DNA from: Daldinia sp. FL1419
Taxonomy: Eukaryota; Ascomycota; Sordariomycetes; Xylariales; Hypoxylaceae
Direction: 5' to 3'
Assembly: GCA_025201765.1 (NCBI GenBank)
Contig: MU623490.1
Span: 17,800 to 81,799 of the forward strand
DNA length: 64,000 nucleotides
The notes under the pieces are model-generated. The model was not told the DNA's origin and made no database searches. It saw only the letters and a list, made by a program, of their open reading frames with translations. Positions 59,184 to 64,000 of this stretch are shown piece by piece. The translations under genes and the position numbers were made by a program. Position 1 is the stretch's first letter; every line of letters begins with the position of its first letter.

Positions 59184-60235
59184 CTTTCCCGCCTTTCTTC
59201 TGGGGAAATATGTTTTTGCCGATAATGCTACTAAATCTATATAACTACGCGTTCTGATATGAGTAGGTTTGCTTAGCCGTAGTTTGAATAGGTGTTGGCT
59301 AGGTGCGGTTACGACCCTGAAGCCGGTAAAGCTTGGACCTATGTCACTAAGGCCCAGCTGAAGCTCAGAGGTTACAAAGAGAGATCGGGAAGACGTAGGA
59401 GAGTACTAAAAGTCAATAAAGCTACCGGATGCCTTGCTATATAACCATTTACGTTTCTGCATCAGCTCTAAATAACAGCCCCCTCAGTAGTTCGTAACAA
59501 ACGTGATGTTACCATTCCAAGGATTAGCGATTTACAAGTGAGAGTTTACTTAGTGAGGATAGCGTGATAACGACAAGACCCGCGTTGAACCAATAAGAGA
59601 GTACAAGACGTCTGGGAATGGGGTCGTGTCCATCGGGGTTTCCTGCTTTACATTGCGCAGATGACCAGGCGGTGATAGACATGGGCACATGCAACAGGTC
59701 AGGTTGCCGCCATCTGCCGCTAAGACGAGGCGGCTCTCTCTTCTCTCTCTCTCTCTCTCTTTCATCGAGGGGGTGTGTGAGTGGGGATATAATTATCTAT
59801 GTACCTAACTCAACCTACTGAAACTTACCTAAAGGATGTAATTATTTATTATTACTCATTATAAATATTATACGAATCCATACTCTTACAATAAATGCAC
59901 CACGTACATACATACGTACGTATCTTATTACGCATTTGGTGAGTGGCGTTATGTATTATACACCAAGTATCTTCTATGATAAACTTATTAGTCAATTAGC
60001 TTTCGAGTTTCGAGACGTCGAACAAAGCAATATATTTAAAGAATATTAATAAATATACCTAACCTATTCATTCTACGCATAATTTTAGCAAGGTTATGTT
60101 TTTGTACATCGGGAGGGGTGAAAGGAACGTCGATCGTTGAATTCCACTGCTTAGTCTAAGTTGGTCCAATCCAAATCCATCGCTATGGATTCCATAGGGA
60201 CCGTTGGACGAGAGGTTATTCGGGGTTGGAACTGC
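59184..60235. promoter_or_regulatory. MFS upstream region
   Basis: About 1 kb of normal composition before AT island 2. Contains a CT microsatellite at 59735-59761. The promoter of the MFS gene is expected here. No gene seen. Confidence 0.5.
59735..59761. repeat. CT dinucleotide microsatellite
   Basis: About 13 CT units with one interruption. Confidence 0.85.
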
Positions 60236-60434
60236 AGGGGTAAAAACGTATTATATAATACTATTATATAATATATAGGGAAAAATTATGATTTTAAAAT
60301 TTAAGTTGTTATTGTTGTTTTGGGAATTTTAAAAAGAGTGGTAAGGCTTTTTATGGAATTGTAATAAAAGAAAGAATTTTTTTACATTATTTTAAAATTT
60401 ATTAATTTAGTATTGAATCAGTGTAGAGCAATTA

Positions 60435-60830
60435 GGTCATAGATACTACCCTATAGAGATCCTATCTCCTCCTTAGAGCTAAACCCTCCAAGGCTCCACA
60501 GCTCTTTTGGACATAAATAAGCCTTCAAAAGTTATCTTTCTTATTTAATCATTAAAAATTTATTAGATTTTATAATTTAATTTCTTTATAAAACTTTTAT
60601 ATAAAAATATATAATTTTTAATTTTTTTTTAAAAAATATTTTCTTATAATACGTTATTATTAGTAAGCAATTACCTATATCTGTTCCTCTATCCAATTAG
60701 CCTATTCCCCTCTTCAGGATATAAACACCTTATATCCTCTAACTCATACAGCCTTTGGCTTACTATGGGTTAACTGAAATACAGGGCATATCCTGCAGAA
60801 GTTATTAAAGCTCCTATTCAATATATCCTT
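60435..60830 (+). repeat. Repeat family copy A in island 2
   Basis: Contains ACCCTATAGAGATCCTATCT, GCTAAACCCTCCAAGGCTCC and GACATAAATAAGCC, then GATATAAACACCTTATATCC, GGCTTACTATGGGTTAACTG and ACAGGGCATATCCTGCAG. The same ordered blocks recur about 2.2 kb downstream as copy B. This copy keeps more C and G and is the less degraded one. Confidence 0.82.
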
Positions 60831-62629
60831 TTAAATAAAATTAATAAGTAAATTTGGAATATATAATATTAAAAATGTAATTTTTTTACATTTTTAAGTT
60901 AATATATTCTTTTAATTATATTTTTTTAATATTTTCTTTATTTATTTTTATTTTTATTATATTATTTTATATACATTTTTAAATATTTTGACTTTTAAAT
61001 AATTTAAAATATTTATTAAATTTATTTATTTTTTAAAATAGATATATTTGATCTTTAATTGTATTTTTACAGATATATTTGTATTTAAATTTTTTAAATT
61101 AATATAATTAATATTAATATAATTTGTTTTTAATTTTTTACCTAAATTAATAATTATAAATATTTATATATTTTATTTTTATTTTAAATATTTTATTTTT
61201 ATTTTAAATATTTTAATATTTTAATAATTAATCTAATTATTTATTTATTATTATATAATTAAGATATAATTTAATTTTTAAATTTAATTTTAAGGTTTTT
61301 AATTAATTGTAATATATAAAATCTTTTTTTTATAATTTAAATTAAAATAAATAATTTAATTTTAATAATTTTAATAATAATTATATGTTATTTATTAACC
61401 TTTTAATTTATAATTTATTAAATAATTTTATTATATATATTTATAATTCTTTTCATTAATTATATTATTAATAAATAAAATATTATTAATAATTTTAAAA
61501 ATATTATTTTTATTTAATTTTAAAATATATTTTTATATATATTAAAAATATTATATAATTTAATTAATTATTGTTGGTAGGTACGTATGTCAAATAAAAG
61601 TAAAATAATAATAAAATAAATAATAATAGGGGTGAAATTGGCATATTAAAGTTATTTAAGGAAGAAATTATTTAAAAAAGAAATGGGTAAGAAACCTATT
61701 CTTATATAATAACTATAAGATATATAAGTACTTTCTGGTTGTAGCGTGCCATGTTAAGGCATGTAAATCATATAACTATCAATTATTATATAATGTTTTG
61801 GGTTTAAATTTAAATTAAATTAGATTAATTTTAAATAAGTAAATATAATATTGAATTAAATAATCATTGTAATATATAAGATTAAGTTTATTTTTTATTA
61901 ATATTATTATATTAATTAAAATAAAATTATTTTTATATCAGGTAATATCTTATCTTTTATTATATATATTTTAAAGATTTTTTAATTATTTTTATTAAAT
62001 TAATAATTTTATTAATATAAATTAATTAATTTAATTAAATTTGATATAATAACTAATTTTAAATTATTTTAATATTAAGGAATTATTATAATATATTATT
62101 TTTAATTAATTTATATTATTTTTTAAATTTGAAAATAATTAATTTAATCTTTAATTTAATCTTTTTCTAATATATTAAAATAATATTATTTATATATATA
62201 AAAAGAAAGATTTTATTTTTAATAAATATGTATAATTTTTAAGATATTAGGATAAAGTTAAATTTTTTTAGGGTTCATAAAGATTTTTATTATTATAAAA
62301 AAAAATTCTTGAGGATTATAAAATGCTTTAATAATATAGAATATTTTTTCTAATTGTTGGTACCTTTAGAATATATATATAAATATATATATTTTTAAAC
62401 TTTATATTTATAAATATATTTATTAAATTATATTATATATATTTAAAATTTAATTTAATTATTATTATTATAAATATTTTAAAAAAAAACCTTTTAATAA
62501 ATATTAAAATATAAATCTTTTATTATTAATTATTTATTAATTTCTTTTATTATTAAATATGTTTTATATTATTAGAAAAAATTATGTTTATTAGTTTTAT
62601 AAATATAAATCTATTGAACCGGGGTAGTG

Positions 62630-63025
62630 TGATTATATAATAGGTCCTACCCTACAAAGACCCTATTAGCTTCTATGGAGCCTACCCTTTTTAGGTTCTT
62701 ATAAACTTATATGGATATAAATAAATTTCTAGGAATTATTTTCTTATTTAATTAAATTAAATTTGCAAAGATTATCATATTTTTTTCATAAATTTTATAA
62801 TAATTTATAAATTTATTTTTTTATTAAATATATTATTTATTTAACTTTCTATGTATTATTATTAATAAATAATTATTCTTATTAATTTTCTTACTTAATT
62901 ATTTTAATATTTTTTTCAAGATATAATTACCTTATATCCTCTGGTTCATATAACCTTTGGCTTATTATGGGTTAGCTGAAGTACAGGGCATATCCTGCAG
63001 GAACTATTAGAGCTCCTGTTCATTA
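62630..63025 (+). repeat. Repeat family copy B in island 2
   Basis: Contains CCTACCCTACAAAGACCCTA, TTCTATGGAGCCTACCC and ATAAATAAATTTC, then GATATAATTACCTTATATCC, GGCTTATTATGGGTTAGCTG and ACAGGGCATATCCTGCAG. It is in the same orientation as copy A, and its first block matches 49281-49365 in reverse. Confidence 0.82.
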
Positions 63026-64000
63026 TATATAATTAAATATTTCCTTATTTTTATATTAATTATTTAATTATAATATAATTTCCTAAATATATATATTAAT
63101 ATAATTTTTAAAGTAAATCTATTTAATCCTTTGGAATATTTTATTTAATAGGTAATTCTAAATATCTAAATATTATTTTAAAGGTTTTAATAAATTTTCT
63201 TTATATATTTTCTTATATTTATTAATTTTTATTAAAAATATTTAAATAGAATTATTTAAATTTTCTTTATTATATTAAAAGGATTAATAAATAAATTTTA
63301 ATGTTTTTATTTTATTAATTATACATTTTTTATAAATGCTTATTCTATTTATTAGTTATTAGAGAATTAATATAAAATATTATTATTTATGGTATATAAT
63401 ATTTATTTTTATTGCGAACGATATAAGGGATTAGTTATATTTTAATATAAATAATAATAATAAATAAAATTATTAATGATATATTATTTGGAAAAAATAT
63501 TAGATTGAAATATATCTTTATATAAAAATAATTAATTTTTAAAGTAAAGGTTTCCTCCCTTTTAGCTAATAATCCACCTAATATTATTAATTTATTAATC
63601 ATATTTAATATATTTACATTTTTAATTTATTTTAAAAGACTTTTACAAATATTATTATATATATTTATTCTTTTTTTAAATTAATAATCTTAAATAAATT
63701 TTAATAAATTATAATATTAATTTATTTTATAAATTAATAATTCATTTTTATATCTATTTTAAAGTTTCTGGAGATTATCATTAAAAACCTTATTTTTTTA
63801 AATATAATATCTTTTAATTCCATAATTTTATTAATATATAAATTTTAAGTTTTATACATATTTATAAATATATAATTTATTAAAAAACATATTTATATTT
63901 TAAAATTTAACTTTTTTAATTTATTTATTTTTTTAAATATTATTATAATTATAATATAAAATTTATAATTATATATTTATAAATAATTTTATTAAGATTT

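Larger units (their letters stand above)
60236..64000. repeat. AT island 2, RIP-type relic sequence, running off the window
   Basis: About 3.8 kb of extremely AT-rich sequence without a coding frame, continuing past the window end. Recognisable GC-containing segments occur at 60435-60560, 60700-60830, 62630-62760 and 62920-63025; the first two are a copy of the last two. Confidence 0.85.

Noticed and set aside
1..64000. CRISPR array, secondary-metabolite cluster or virus-like element
   Set aside because: No regular short-repeat/spacer pattern, no PKS, NRPS, terpene synthase or integrase/polymerase-like frames were seen.

Overview
The window is nuclear DNA of a filamentous ascomycete (Pezizomycotina, probably Sordariomycetes or a close class; not placed further). 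Evidence: short GT-AG introns of about 48-120 nt with CTAAC-type branch points, fungal gene families (Eos1, Sls1, Erf2, Gdt1, a five-exon TEF1), intron-bearing tRNA-Phe, and very AT-rich islands of the kind left by repeat-induced point mutation (RIP). Exon models were built by hand from splice sites and reading phase; every model closes in phase. Several genes (ISD11, the rhamnose mutarotase, the thioredoxin-like gene) are made of exons too short to show as long ORFs.

Layout. 1-5.2 kb: an intergenic stretch, then a three-RRM Rim4-like RNA-binding protein behind a long pyrimidine-rich, probably intron-bearing leader. 5.2-9.3 kb: gene-free. 9.3-12.2 kb: EOS1 (-) and mitoribosomal mL45/Mba1 (+), divergent. 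12.6-14.9 kb: a sodium:solute symporter (-) with one 520-nt intron. 15.6-19.6 kb: ERF2 DHHC palmitoyltransferase (-) and a small mitochondrial membrane protein (+), divergent. 20.2-25.4 kb: phosphoserine phosphatase SER2 (-), with a 7-bp minisatellite just upstream, and PAPS reductase MET16 (+). 26.4-28.6 kb: an acidic, proline-rich nuclear-type protein (-). 29.2 kb: tRNA-Phe(GAA). 30.1-30.7 kb: ISD11 (-). 31.5-32.9 kb: a Cys-rich probable zinc protein (-). 33.9 kb: a tRNA-like gene (-). 34.5-36.1 kb: SF3b10 (+) and SMC5/6 subunit NSE3 (-), convergent. 37.1-42.2 kb: SLS1 (+) and TEF1 (-), convergent. 44.3-46.5 kb: a Myb protein with a telobox-like helix (-).

46.7-51.1 kb and 60.2-64.0 kb are two AT islands without credible genes. 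They share a degraded repeat family that lies in opposite orientation in the two islands, so the block between them (GDT1, a 636-bp Tc1/mariner-type inverted-repeat element, L-rhamnose mutarotase, a mitochondrial thioredoxin-like protein, and an MFS transporter) is bracketed by inverted relics.

Functional threads: mitochondrial biogenesis is prominent (mL45, ISD11, SLS1, a thioredoxin-like protein and a small mitochondrial protein), as are housekeeping genes (TEF1, SF3b10, NSE3, SER2, MET16). No secondary-metabolite cluster, CRISPR array or virus-like element was seen. The most unusual items are the inverted RIP-type repeat family, the short inverted-repeat transposon in the mutarotase promoter, the telobox-like Myb gene beside an AT island, and the tRNA-like gene with a large internal insertion.
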